DNA of 64,000 bases, taken from positions 1-64,000 of the forward strand of contig JASVEC010000067.1 of the NCBI GenBank assembly GCA_030770535.1, written 5' to 3'. The notes below the pieces were generated by a model that was given only the letters and a program-made list of their open reading frames with translations, did no database searches and was not told the DNA's origin. A program made the position numbers and the translations under genes. This DNA is from Batkoa obscura. Taxonomy: Eukaryota; Entomophthoromycota; Entomophthoromycetes; Entomophthorales; Batkoaceae. Shown in pieces: positions 10,789-22,257 of the stretch (position 1 is its first letter; each line of letters opens with the position of its first letter).

Positions 10789-11618
10789 GGGATATAAGTG
10801 TTTAAATTGTTTTTAATATAACTTAATTGATTTAAGCTATATTTTTATTCAATAAAATGAGTTTGATAGTATTTCTTTTTAATTTTATAATTGTAACACT
10901 TGGATATTGATATATAACAATTTGTTATGAAACTGAAATCATAAACTTCACAAGCTTTTTAATCAAAAGAATCGTTAAGCTTATATTCATGATATAACAT
11001 TTAACTTATTGTTTTCCATTTCAGGTTTATGAAGTTTCAGTTTTGTTTGTAAAGTAAATTAGAAAATATTTACCATATCCTTCAAAAGTGAAGGTATGAT
11101 ATTATGCTACTTGACGCATTTTTATTAGTATTTTTTGTAAGTCAAGTAAAATTATTATTCTAACATTTATATTAATGATCTAGTTATAATTTTGAAATGA
11201 GTTTAGTCAAATTTATTATGAAGCTTTGAGGAATAAATGGGTTTCTGAGTAGTAAAGAGCTTTTTAACCCTTTAAGTACTAAGTCTCAAAAAAGTTGGTT
11301 TGATTAGTCTATGATTTCTAGTTGATTTTATGGCAATTAGATCGCTTTTTGAAATTCAATACTCAAAGGGTTAATCTGATTTAAACTGTGTGAGTAATGT
11401 TTATTCATAGTACTCAAGTAATTAAAATCAAGTTGAAATATTAGATTGAAATGGGTGTAATAATCCAAATTATTGATTCTAAAAATTATTTTTGCTTACA
11501 ACGCATTTGTAGTTTAATAGCAGTGTAGTCGTGATAACTACTATTTTGATTTAAAAGAAAGCATCTAATTATAATAGTTACTATTTTTAGCTTCAAACTC
11601 AATCTGATTTTTATACAG
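10789..11618. other. Intergenic, AT-rich
   Basis: No gene recognised. This holds the 3' end of the repeat-protein gene and plain AT-rich DNA up to a decayed MITE copy. Confidence 0.5.
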
Positions 11619-11712
11619 AAATATCTCTTTCTGTTTAAGAAATTCACTGACATTTTTTCCATTTAATAGGACTTAAAAAATGGAAAAAATGATGACATTA
11701 AAAACCATCACT
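11619..11712 (+). mobile_element. MITE-like element 4 (decayed)
   Basis: It matches the family at CTGTTTAAGAA..TCACTGACATTTTTTCC, the central GGACTTAAAAAATGGAAAAAATGATGA and AAAAACCATCAC. The ends are degraded and no clear target duplication remains. Confidence 0.6.
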
Positions 11713-11865
11713 TATTATTTTAAATGAATATTAACTTTTTTATTTTTATCATTAATTTATTAAGAAAATTATTATAATCTATAAAACATATAGAATAGTC
11801 AGTTACTCCGTATTACTATTAGACTATTGAAAATAGTTCAAATAGTACGCCAAGTGTTTTGAGAA

Positions 11866-11873
11866 TATATAAA
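11866..11873 (+). promoter_or_regulatory. TATA-like box upstream of the GH72 gene
   Basis: TATATAAA about 230 bp before the chosen ATG. The distance is long, so this is tentative. Confidence 0.3.
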
Positions 11874-12102
11874 GTTTAGAGTCACTTAGAAAGGAATTAG
11901 GATTACTGTTTATAGTATAAATTTCTAAAATTTATTTTTAAAATTTATTTTTAAATAATTTGAACAATATTCTTTAGTTTAGATCTATTTATAAATATTT
12001 TTATATTCTTAATGGTACCTTAAATAATTGTTATACAAATGGTATGAAATAGGTTTTCTATTTACTTTCTTTTTAAAAAACACAACCTTTGACTTCAAAA
12101 TT

Positions 12103-13602
12103 ATGTTAAAAAGACTAGTTGTATCTTTATTAGTAGCCTCATCCTTTGCATTGGACCCCATTATTGCCAAGGGTAACAAATTTTTCAACAAAAACACAGG
12201 AGAAATATTTCACGTGAAAGGTATAGCTTATCAACCCCGTGGGAGCCCAAAGGGAACTCAAGAAGATCCATTAACTTTTCCAGATCGCTGTAAGAGAGAT
12301 GTTGAATATTTCAAAGAATTAGGTGTCAACGTTATCCGAGTATACGAAGTCGATCCCACCAAAGATCATAAAGAATGTATGAAGATTTTTGCTGATGCTG
12401 GTATTTATTTAGCATTAGATATACCTATACCAAAATATTCTATTAATCGAAGCAAACCTACTTATACTATTGATATGTTAGAGCACTTCACACAAAATAT
12501 TGATGCATTTGATCAATTCGATAACGTTGCTTTCTACTTTGCAGGAAATGAAATTAACAATGATAAAACAAATACTGATGCTAATCCATTTGTTAAGGCT
12601 TCTTTAAGAGATATGAAAGCTTACATCAAAACTAAGAAGCATCAAGTATTAGTTGGATATGCAAATAATGATGATGTCAATACTCGTAAGAATATACAAG
12701 CTTATTTCAACTGTGGTAAAGAGGAAGAAAGGGCTGATTTTTATTCTGTTAATGTCTATTCTTGGTGTCGTGCTAAATCATTCCAAGGTTCTCCTTATTC
12801 CAAACTTACTGAAGAACTTAAAGGTTACACTATCCCCGTTTTTCTTAGTGAATATGGATGTAATACCGCACATCCACGTGAATTTGTTAATGAATTAAAT
12901 TCTATGTATGGGCCCGATATGGAAGAAGTTATTGTAGGTGGTATTCTTTATGAGTATAATGATGAAACAAATCACTATGGTATTGTTAAAATTAAAGATG
13001 GTAAAGTTGAAAAAATTAAAGAGGAATATGATAATTTTAAAAAAGCATTGACTAATATTAAACCAAAAAAATATACCCTTGATAGTTATAAGCCGGAAAA
13101 CACGGAAGCTTCTACTTGTCCTAAAGTCGAAAAAAATTGGGAATCAAATGAAAAATTACCACCAACACCTTCCAACAAAAAATGTAAATGTATTGTAGAT
13201 TCATTAAGTTGTAAAGTTAAAAAGAAGGATTTAAGTGGTGATGAGATTGGAGAAACATTTAAATACCTTTGTGGTAAAGTGGATTGTAAAAAAGCACTTG
13301 GATCGGAACCTTCTAAAGGTGAATACGGTGTTATTTCGGCATGTTCTGCTATTGATCAGCTTAGTTGGGCACTCAATGAAGTTTATATAAAGGAAAATAA
13401 GAACGATGATGCTTGCGTTGGCGAAAATGGATTAGGCGAAGTCCAAACTTCCAAAAACAATATTGATTCTTGTAATGATGTAAAAGAAGATATTAGTGTT
13501 CCAGGTTCTGGTTCTGAAAACAAAGGCAATAGTGGAGTTTCATTTACAAAATACTCTTCTTCTTTGTTAGCAGCTGCAATTGTTGGTACTTATCTTTTTT
13601 AA
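12103..13602 (+). CDS. GH72 1,3-beta-glucanosyltransferase with X8 domain and GPI tail (Gas/Phr/Gel family)
   Basis: 499 aa from the ATG at 12103. An in-frame ATG at 12028 is rejected because the signal peptide (MLKRLVVSLLVASSFA) starts at 12103. The GH72 domain runs from ~residue 20 to 330 with both catalytic glutamates visible: GNE (Glu150) and SEYG (Glu250). A Cys-rich X8/CBM43-like domain follows (~380-465), with CKCIVDSLSCKV, YLCGKVDCKKALG, YGVISACSAIDQLSW and a final Cys. The end is a small-residue region and hydrophobic tail (SLLAAAIVGTYLF), as in GPI-anchored Gas1. Enzymes of this family elongate and remodel 1,3-beta-glucan at the cell wall. No intron is needed. Neighbours suggest no operon-like link. 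Confidence 0.95.
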   Translation: MLKRLVVSLLVASSFALDPIIAKGNKFFNKNTGEIFHVKGIAYQPRGSPKGTQEDPLTFPDRCKRDVEYFKELGVNVIRVYEVDPTKDHKECMKIFADAGIYLALDIPIPKYSINRSKPTYTIDMLEHFTQNIDAFDQFDNVAFYFAGNEINNDKTNTDANPFVKASLRDMKAYIKTKKHQVLVGYANNDDVNTRKNIQAYFNCGKEEERADFYSVNVYSWCRAKSFQGSPYSKLTEELKGYTIPVFLSEYGCNTAHPREFVNELNSMYGPDMEEVIVGGILYEYNDETNHYGIVKIKDGKVEKIKEEYDNFKKALTNIKPKKYTLDSYKPENTEASTCPKVEKNWESNEKLPPTPSNKKCKCIVDSLSCKVKKKDLSGDEIGETFKYLCGKVDCKKALGSEPSKGEYGVISACSAIDQLSWALNEVYIKENKNDDACVGENGLGEVQTSKNNIDSCNDVKEDISVPGSGSENKGNSGVSFTKYSSSLLAAAIVGTYLF

Positions 13603-14147
13603 AAGGATATCATTTATATTATATAGTTAATTTCAAATAAAATTATTATAACTTAATTGATTTTGACCTTTTTATAAAAATTTAATTTAATTTTATCCAC
13701 TTGTATTCTTGCCTAGCCTTTTGCTTTCTGGGAGTATCCCCCTCAGGCACCAAAATTCAAGTTTCTAATATACTGAAAGCGCCTCTCAGGCATGATAAAT
13801 GTTAGTCAAATTATTGGTACAATTTTTAGTCATGTCTTATGTAATCTAAAAAAAAATTAAGCCAGAAAATTAACTTATTTTAATTTTTTAGCTCTATTTT
13901 TACTTTTAGTTTAGCTATTTTTCAATCATTTAAAAATTTTAGTGAAATTCAAGCAATTAAACCAGTTGAATCTATAGTTTGAAAATTTAAGTAAAATTAA
14001 TTCTGGTGGCAAAAAGTTAAAGTTTACCCAGTTTATAACATTTTATTAAAGAATATTTCATTTCAAAAATCTAAATAAAATAAAATATATATTTTTCCAT
14101 TAGTAACTTTTTTACTTTTTAAATAGCATAATTAAAAAATTATTAAT
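13603..14147. other. Intergenic, AT-rich
   Basis: No gene recognised. A short GC-richer patch at ~13725-13795 contains CTCAGGCA twice but does not fold into a recognisable tRNA. Confidence 0.45.
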
Positions 14148-14611
14148 TGTGAAATATTGGTTTATTAGCTCTCGGATTGATTATAACACAACAATCACTC
14201 AAGTTGCTGTGTTCTTAAGTTCAAACACAATCAAGTCAGAGTCCCTTATTTTGATTTGCTACAAGAATTTCTAACTTCATATTGCAAAAAATATTATCTT
14301 GTCGTTTTAATATCCATACTTATTGGAGTATAAAAGAGATCCTTCAACATGATAACTTGAGGCTTTTTAACTGAATTACTCCCTAATATCGTACCATTAA
14401 TAAAGCCACTAAGTCTTTCTAACAATATCTTACGTAGATTTTACAGTAGTATTGTCTATTCTATTTGTTTTACATAGTTCGTAACTTATTACGTATTATT
14501 CTTATTCATTTAAGTCTATCTTAGTTATATAAATTAAGACAGTTCGACTCAAGGCAAGTTAATCAACCAAGAACTGCTTTTAACTCCTACCACTGAGTAC
14601 CAACTTTCACA
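14148..14611 (-). mobile_element. Solo-LTR-like fossil A
   Basis: About 464 bp, closely similar along its length to 32694-33174 in opposite orientation. Its ends are TGTGAAA..TTTCACA (TG..CA) and both sides carry TAAT (14144-14147 and 14612-14615), a 4-bp target duplication. No internal coding region or second LTR is nearby, so it is best read as a solo LTR or another non-coding retroelement relic. The family is unassigned. Confidence 0.6.
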
Positions 14612-15741
14612 TAATCAACTCTTTGATTAAGAAACATGTTTAGATAAATTAAATATTTTAAAAATCAACTTATTTTCTAAAGTAAATTTGCTTAATACAT
14701 TTTAAACACTATAATAGTACTTGTTAAAATAATTATTTTTAACACTTTTATTATTATTTTTATATAACTAGCTATTATTATCATTTAAAATATCTTTATT
14801 TTTATTTTTATTTTTGTTAATTAATAAAAGTAAACTTTTTAATAACTGCCAATTAATGGCATTTGATACTTGTATTTGAATTATACTCTAAAGCTTGTTT
14901 GAATCTTCAATACTTAAAATAGGAATGCCCGAATTGGTTTTATTTTTTTATCCAGTTTTCAAATATTTTGTATTTTAAAACTTTGCTTAAAATTCTATGA
15001 AAATAAATCCTTTATTAAAAGCCAAAAGTACTTAATACAGTTTCAAATTATTTTATTATGATTTATATTATAGTTTAGCAGAATTTCTATTAAATTTAAA
15101 ATAAATTCCTAAATTAGTAAAGCTTTTGCTAATATAACTTATATACTGATATTAATTAAAGTTGTAGTATGCAAATAAATGCATATTTTTACAAAACCTC
15201 ATTGAAAAATATTTACTATTAACTGCTTTATAGCTAATATTGCAGATTTTCTATCAAATAAATAAATTGTTTTAATGTTATAATTGTATTATTAATGTAT
15301 TACCAAGTTAATAAATAGTTCCATAAAAGGGAATGGTTAGCTTTAAAACTATGATTAACTATCTTTATATAATACGAGCAATATAATAATAATTTTCATT
15401 TATTATTATAACTACTTACTTTTTAATTATTTATTAACTTGGCTACCAATAACTTAAGTAATGTTAACATTTGGTAATTAGTTTTTATTATTTAACAAAC
15501 TAATTACTTGTTTAATAAATATTGAAACTTTTAAATCTTCTGTTATTTTTGTAAGATAAGCTGGGGTTAATCTTTTAATTTTTTTTTATTTTTTATAGAC
15601 TCTATAACTTTAATTGGAATTATATTAACTCTTTTTAATTTATTAGATACTGGATAGTAATATTTAATAAAGTATAAATATTTTCTAATATCTTATATTT
15701 TTATATTTTTTATATTTTTTTAATACTTTTAAAAACTATAT
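14612..15741. other. Gene-free AT-rich stretch
   Basis: Nothing recognised between the LTR-like fossil and MITE-like element 5. Confidence 0.5.
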
Positions 15742-15836
15742 AGGGATGTTTTTTTGGTTTCATTACTTTTTTATTTTAAGTGTTGTTTGAGCGGAAAGAT
15801 TGTTAGTAAAAATCTTAAACATAAAAATACATCCCC
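15742..15836 (-). mobile_element. MITE-like element 5
   Basis: Ends AGGGATGTTTTTTTGG and ATACATCCCC, with ATAT duplicated on both sides (15738-15741 and 15837-15840). The core GTTTGAGCGGAAAGATTG is typical of the family in this orientation. Confidence 0.9.
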
Positions 15837-16789
15837 ATATCTATATTTGGTATTGATACAAATCCTCCTAAATAATATAATTCATCTTCCACTACTATAC
15901 ACCGCCACCTGTTACTCTCGGTATTAGTGCATTGATTATATGAAGTAAAAAGTTTATAATAAACAAGAAAAGTGACATTACAAATAAAAAGGATCTTTAA
16001 CTTGTTTTATAGAGGAATATATAATTCGAAGATTAGAATAAGGCTCTATTTATGGACTATTTTATACCCAATGTTCCTTTTTGTCCCAGCTTTAATTTAT
16101 TTTGAATATTACAAATTAAATGTAATTACAAAGAAAGTGATAATCCCTTGACTTATTTTTAAAACTAGCTATATAACCTTTGTAATTTAAAACTAAATCA
16201 ATGTGTAAAATTTAATTAATATTGTTTTATGGTCCAAACAATATTGTTAATTTTATCTGTCTTTATTACCTAATCTATACTTATTATGATGTTTTAAGAG
16301 TATAATTTTAACATTATTGTAGCTTGCTAGCTTCACTCTAAGTTACACTAAAGTGGCTTTATATAAAACAGTCTTAGAATTTTTATACAACTTCAAGATA
16401 GTGATTAACATGTCAAAATTTGACGAATGTTTTATAATATATTATTATTGAAAACTTCTACAAGAATAAACCAGTTTACTTTTAATAAATAAAAGCCAAT
16501 AGTTAGAAAGTACTTACAATTCAATTAATGGTGAAGGTCTAGAATAGAGTTTTAGGTGGAGATAATAAATAAAAAATCATATAATACATTTATATTTAAT
16601 AATAATGATATGTTTTTAAAAATGAGCAGGCCCTAAAGAGAATTGAAGTACCGATTTTTGTATTTAATATTTGATATTATATTGATACTATATTAAAAAT
16701 CATACTTAATTTATTTGAATTTTTAGGTTGAATCATGTTATACCAAGAGATTTTTTAAAGATTTAGTTGCTTAATTTGAATTTTTTTAA
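15837..16789. other. Gene-free AT-rich stretch
   Basis: Nothing recognised up to the outer edge of the IR1 left arm. Confidence 0.5.
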
Positions 16790-17236
16790 GCAGATCACTA
16801 CAGCTTTTAAATAATAGCATAGTTAAATTATAACATAAAGCACTGTTTATTTGCACTGAAATAATAAAATAATAATTATGAAATCGACGAAAATTAAGCT
16901 ATAAAAGATAAGATGTTTGTAAGAAAAATAACTTTGTGTGCATAATAGAAAATAAAAATAACAACCAGTTTGTCAAGATAATTTTTACTACACCTATTTT
17001 TTTAACTGAATATTTAATCTAAGTCATTTATTATCGATGCTCGTATTTTTGTTGTGTGGATCGAGTTTTTACAATCTACTGATCTAGTTTGCTTTGAATA
17101 CCCCAGGTTAAAGTAAATTGCATACTTAGCCATTTATAATCATAATCTATATCTATAGTCCTATTAAGTGATATCTCGAGGTTGAGTGAGGATTAAACTA
17201 AAACTTTAATTTTACCACTTCATTTTAAGCCATATC

Positions 17237-17278
17237 GTTAAACAGCTATTGTTAAACAGCTATTGTTAAACAGCTATT
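17237..17278. repeat. Three tandem 14-bp units in IR1 left arm
   Basis: The unit GTTAAACAGCTATT occurs three times here. The partner site in the right arm has two. Confidence 0.95.
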
Positions 17279-17577
17279 GTTAATGTACTATTGGCAATTT
17301 ATTTTACTTAATATACAAGTATTGTAAAAAATATTGTGAGAATAAAAATTAGTCTAAAGTATATAAAGAAACTACAAAAATAATGTAACTGAGATAACTT
17401 TTGTTGAACATTTACCAATGGTTTTTTGAATTTTAAATTATATGTAAACAAATATTAAGACATAAAAAGGTATTATCGATATTGTTATAAAGATAGATCT
17501 TTAATTATAAGTGTGTCTAAATAATATATTTAGATTTAACTAAACCAAATAATGATTTAAAAAATGCCGTTGTACAT

Positions 17578-17674
17578 GGGAATGTCTCTTTATTTAGAAA
17601 ATTTACTAACATTTTTCTGCTCAGTAGTAGCATTTAAAGAAGGGAAAAGGTGTTCAAACAAAAAAAACATCCCG
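17578..17674 (+). mobile_element. MITE-like element 6 (IR1 left arm)
   Basis: Diverged family member (CATGGGAATGTCTCTTTATTT ... AACATCCC) shared at the matching place in the other arm. It was therefore present before the arms duplicated or was copied by conversion. Confidence 0.75.
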
Positions 17675-17781
17675 TATATCAAAGTCTATAAGAGATACAA
17701 AACAGCTCATTATAATAAAAAATAGTTAAATAAATAAAAAAGTAACATTCAAAAGTATTTATTTACAAAAGCAGAGTTTGA

Positions 17782-18180
17782 TTATCTAATTAAGTAAGGA
17801 GATAGAGTTAAGTTTAGCGTATAAACCGTATTACCATATCCGTTATTTATTATGTTTTCAAATTCGATTTCATCCATTCCACAACGTTGATTGAAACCAA
17901 CTTGATACTCTTTACTTATTTTATTCAATGGCCTTGCAGTCATCGCCCTTTTATTCAAAGTTATTTCTTGAGCGTTGTTACTGGTATTAATGTTCAATCT
18001 GGACTTTAACGAACAAAATAAATTCGTCTTACTATTTTTTTTATTTAAATAACCCATTAAATTTTGGTTGAAGGAAGTAGTAGAGCTAAAATACTGTCTG
18101 TTATTTTGTTTATTCAGCATCTTTATTTTAGTTTGTAAATAATTACCCTCTCTTTTTATACTAAAATTTACTACACCCAT
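17782..18180 (-). CDS. C-terminal-tail family protein, member B, left copy (132 aa)
   Basis: Unrecognised basic, Asn/Ser/Lys-rich protein with no signal peptide or membrane segment. It ends IEFENIINNGYGNTVYTLNLTLSPYLIR, the same tail layout as the 181 aa protein at 2632-3177 and the 73 aa protein at 19377-19598. The right-arm copy (27639-28037) differs at two N-terminal residues only, Asn5/Ser5 and Gly12/Ser12. Sequence upstream of the two start codons is much more diverged than the coding parts, so the copies may be regulated differently. An upstream exon cannot be excluded. The gene is likely real because its reading frame is preserved in both arms. Confidence 0.65.
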   Translation of the reverse strand: MGVVNFSIKREGNYLQTKIKMLNKQNNRQYFSSTTSFNQNLMGYLNKKNSKTNLFCSLKSRLNINTSNNAQEITLNKRAMTARPLNKISKEYQVGFNQRCGMDEIEFENIINNGYGNTVYTLNLTLSPYLIR

Positions 18181-19376
18181 TAAATTTCCATAAATTTATT
18201 CTCAATCTTATAAAAAGAATAGCATAATAAATGGTAAAATAAAAATAAAAATATTATAATTTTACGAATATAGTCAATGTTAATCAAAAAATACAAAAAA
18301 TACCTGCTTTTTATATTAAATAACATTTAAACTGTATATTATATTGTTTTTGTTTAGTTATCATAAAAACTGCCGTTTAATTAAAAAGCCTAAAAATATA
18401 GCCCTAAGGTAAAACTGTAAGAGTTCCTCCATTTATTAGTAAAACTAAAATGTGGGTCTTATGGGCCATTTAAAATTGTAAAAGCGTAAAAATAAAATTG
18501 ACAAAAATCAACCTAAAAAAGTTGGCATCTTAAACTTTGGAGTTAATATAATAATATTATTTATTTCACCAAACTTTTAAAATATAAGCTATGTGGGGAA
18601 ACAAGCAATATCCTTAACTCTCAGCCATATATGTCTTAAAAAATGATGGTAGAATTGATAGTATTTTAAAAGAAATCATTAGACTAAGGTTTAATTTTAA
18701 AACAGGTTAGTAAGGTTAAAGCTAATTAAAATTGTTATATGGTTTAGCTAATGGCTTTTATATTTTCTAAATATATATTTTACTATTCTTATAGCAATAC
18801 ATCAGAAATAAAATAATAAATAAAATAAAATATTTTATATACGAAAATGATACAATTTAAACAATTTAAATTATTATTGGTTTTTAAAATCTTTAATTGC
18901 ATAGATTTTTTGGGGAAGTAAATTTTTAGTGATTTTATAAATTGAAGCATAAAATTTAACTATGGGGAAAAAATCAAGATATAATTTAATAGTAAATCTT
19001 TTAGCAGATTAAGTTTAAATAATTAGAATTAGTTCCTTTTTATTTATTTAATACACAGCGTTGTTTTGTTTTTAATTGCCATGTTTTTAACTATCTTAAT
19101 CTAGGACATTCTCGACGTTAGTACCAAGGTTTTATTCAATATTAGAGATATCAGACAATAAGATCAAAATCGCAATTTATGATACTTTAAAAATAACAAT
19201 CATATTTAAATTGATTATATAAATATAGTTTATTTAAAACAACAATAACAATAGCTAGATTAAGAGCAAAAATAAATAGAAATAAATAGAAATATTATTG
19301 GGGTCACTTGAAGATATCGTTGAATCAGTAGAATAAGCGCTAAATTATATAGAAATCACAAGGACTAATGGAATGA
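18181..19376. other. Spacer between the two IR1 left-arm genes
   Basis: AT-rich and without recognised genes. Part (about 18400-18600) matches 27300-27500 in inverted, diverged form. Confidence 0.5.
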
Positions 19377-19598
19377 TTATTTGGCAATAGAAGGAGTTAA
19401 ACTAAGTTTTAGAGTGTATTTAAAATCATTGTTAGAATCTTTGAAACCCTTTACCAGCATACTATCAAAATGAAGTAAACTATCTTTCTTTCGATGCTCG
19501 AATCCCTTCATCTCATAGCTCAAATCTTTTAGATCGCAAGATGATAAAAACTTTGAGGCCCCTTTGTTAAATATATATGATTTCTTTCTCCAGATCAT
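19377..19598 (-). CDS. C-terminal-tail family protein, member C, left copy (73 aa)
   Basis: Very short protein with a basic N-terminus (MIWRKKSY). A LxSCDLKDLSYE stretch and the family tail follow: HFDSMLVKGFKDSNNDF, then YTLKLSLTPSIAK and stop. Nearly the whole protein is the tail module plus a short leader. The right-arm copy at 26084-26305 differs at four positions in the first 31 residues and is otherwise identical. An upstream exon could exist but none is evident. Function is unknown. Confidence 0.65.
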   Translation of the reverse strand: MIWRKKSYIFNKGASKFLSSCDLKDLSYEMKGFEHRKKDSLLHFDSMLVKGFKDSNNDFKYTLKLSLTPSIAK

Positions 19599-19765
19599 TT
19601 TGACTATTCTTTAAGAAGATCGAATTTTACTAAAATTAATCTTTTAAGCTAATAATGTACATTTATATATCTTTTGTTGTTATTATTGTTATTATGATAT
19701 AATTCTTTAAGCAATTATGACTATCAAAATACTTAGCATCATAATAATGATGAGAAAAACTTGGT

Positions 19766-20689
19766 TTTTAAATATAAAATAAATACTGAGTACCAAACTC
19801 CGCATGTGAAAGGGATTGAGAAAATTAAGGCTTTTCTTAATTTAATAACCAAACTGAGTTTAGAAAATTATATTAATGAGTAGTCATTAAATCATGTCTA
19901 TACTTAAACATATTTATAATAACGTTTCTTATCTTTAGCAATATCAAACATTGCCCTGTTTTTATTTCTATTATCTACTAACTATTATAATATTAACGCT
20001 ATAGGATATTAATTAAGCCTTAGTTTTATTCTTATAAATATTTTTTAATATATCTTAAATATAATAATAGCTATATTTGGGTATATTGAACTTATAATAA
20101 TAGTTACAACTAATTTATAATAAAGGTTTTATAAAAAATATTGCTTATGAAAAAAAGTTGTTATGTTTAATTTTAATATTACAACTTATCTACTCTCAGG
20201 AAACGCTTAGCTTAAGATAAAACCTCATTTTATTTGTATAAAAATAAGCTTGCTTTTAATAAAGTTCAATATAAACTAATAAGTATAAAAGAAAAGAGAA
20301 TGCGGATTAGAGAGAAACATGGCTCAAAAACATGGCTCAATGCTTAAGAGTTGTTATTCTACCAATTTTTAAATATTGAAAGTGTATTTAAATATGAGTA
20401 AATTCGAGCCTTAAATAGTAAGCCCAAACTAATAGCATGATTAACCAAAAACAAGATAAGGACTTGGGTTTACTGATATTACTTATAACTCATTTTGTTT
20501 TAGTGTTTCAACGTTTTAATATTTGAAGTTTAATAAGGACATTACAATTTTTGATTATTAATGATCCTTACTTTGAAGGGTTTTTTAGATTGAATGACTA
20601 GCAAACAGTAAAGTTAGAAGAAATTTTTGGGCCAATTTTTTTAAAATTGTATATTTAACTATTTGCTCCAAATTAAATAAAGGGAATAG
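19766..20689. other. IR1 loop, gene-free left part
   Basis: AT-rich. No gene or repeat was recognised up to the end of the P450 gene. Confidence 0.5.
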
Positions 20690-22257
20690 CTAAATCCTTG
20701 GGATAAATACAATATCGGCACCATCAATGTACATAAAGCCAGTAGAGTTATATTTAGGGGTTTTCCATTGCTTAGAATTAGGGCCAAGATGAATAAAATA
20801 TTTTTGTAATAGCATCGAGAGTATGACTCTTTGCTCAATTAAAGAAAAGTTTAGCCCCACACCTAAAATTCAATTAATTATGAGTTTATTAAAGATTTCA
20901 GGGCTTACATATTCTTGAACCAATGCCAAAGGGCATCCACATAGTTGATTGTATACTATGTAGATCTTTGAATCTATCAGGATTGAATATTTCAGGTTCC
21001 GGAAAATATTCTGGATTTCTATGATGAAGGTATAATACTAGACTGATCATATCTCCCTTTTTAATCTCAGTCCCATCACTTAAGGTTGTATCTTTATTGG
21101 CATATCTTTTAAGGGGAACAGAAGTTGTAGCTATACGCATGCTTTCTTTAATAACACAATTAAGATAATCTAATTCTTTTTGTTGAGAATTAGTTGGTAC
21201 TTTAATTTCATTTGGACTGCCTAAAACTTCTAAAACTTGTTGTCTAGCTTTTTCTTGAATATCCTAATAAATAATTGTTAATACCTATAAAATCAATAGT
21301 TTATCTAGTTACTTGATGTTTGGCTAAGAAATACAAAGTGGAAGTAAAAGTATTTGCTGTGGTGTCATGGCCAGCAACAAAGAAAATCGTTAAGTTATTT
21401 AAAATTTCTTCGTTGGTTAAGCTATCTTCACCATTTTTTATAGAATCTTTAATCATCAAAGTAACAATATCATCTTTTATTAAACCTAATTCGATTTCTT
21501 CTTTTTTGCTGTTGATAATTTTTTTTAAGAAGTTTTTAAAGTCATCACAATTCTGATGTACTAGTTTGCGCGATGTTAATAACTTTGAAGCAAAAAAGTC
21601 AAGGATAGGGAACATAAAATAAATAAGATTAAAAACCCCTTTTACGGTTTGATTATAATTAAGAAGATTCTCATTTTCATCACCATTTTTTAAAGCATGG
21701 AACTCATAACTAAATAAACTTCGACCTAACACATCTAAAGCTAACTGTTGGAACATGTTTTGCATAACTATTGGCTCTTGATTTCTAGATTCTATTTTAT
21801 TAATAAGTTCATAGCCACTTTCGGCAAATATATTTATATCCCAAGATTTTTTAAATGCAGGATTGACTGATTTACGATGAAATTTCCACTCTTGTTCATC
21901 CGAGAACACAACATTAGATTCACCAAAAAATTTAAAATATAAATCTCCATAATTCACTCGTTTTTCTGGGCTTTTATAAAAAGTTTCAGTGTTTAGCATA
22001 ACTTCTTTGATTATTTCATAATCTGTTACTATCAAGTTCCATACCCTTGGTTGCCAAATGACGCTATACCCCTGTTTATTTAAAATTGGTTGATACAACT
22101 TGTCGAAAGTTTCAGAAAGAGATTTCTTTTTTAGTATATAATTTAAAAACTCCAAGATTGATATCTTTTTTAGGTGCCTATAACGTCTTGGTAAATAGTA
22201 AGAATTATAAATGCTGTAGAATAATGCTAACAATGATAAGGATAAGAGATAAAACAT
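20690..22257 (-). CDS. Cytochrome P450, three exons
   Basis: Proposed exons on the minus strand are 22257-21313, 21263-20909 and 20862-20690, giving 490 aa in one frame. The introns are 49 and 46 nt with GT-AG ends. The N-terminus is a hydrophobic ER anchor (MFYLLSLSLLALFYSIY). The I-helix reads FFVAGHDTTANT (oxygen-binding AGHDTT, 295-300), the ExxR motif is KESMR (Glu355/Arg358), and FNPDRF is at 408-413. The heme loop FGIGSRIC.VGLNFSLIE places the ligand at Cys434, whose codon is split by intron 2. All canonical P450 motifs are intact and the length is normal. The substrate is unknown, and it does not look like CYP51. The gene sits alone in the loop of IR1. Confidence 0.9.

Larger units (their letters stand above)
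16790..19765. repeat. IR1 left arm (mosaic inverted repeat)
   Basis: Pairs in inverted orientation with 25920-29118. Identity is patchy. The block ~16920-18181 is nearly identical to its partner, 18182-18600 is clearly diverged, the middle is barely alignable, and 19240-19765 is again close. Two tail-family genes lie in the close blocks. Confidence 0.85.

Noticed and set aside
10154-10816. Second long ORF overlapping the dibasic repeat gene
   Set aside because: Frame-shifted shadow of a repeat with few stops. Only the 10108 frame has a signal peptide and ordered processing sites.
13725-13795. tRNA candidate in a GC-richer patch
   Set aside because: No acceptor stem, anticodon arm or T-arm consensus could be arranged.
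17237-17278. CRISPR-like or telomere-like array
   Set aside because: Only three 14-bp units without spacers, in a eukaryotic context. It is a minisatellite.
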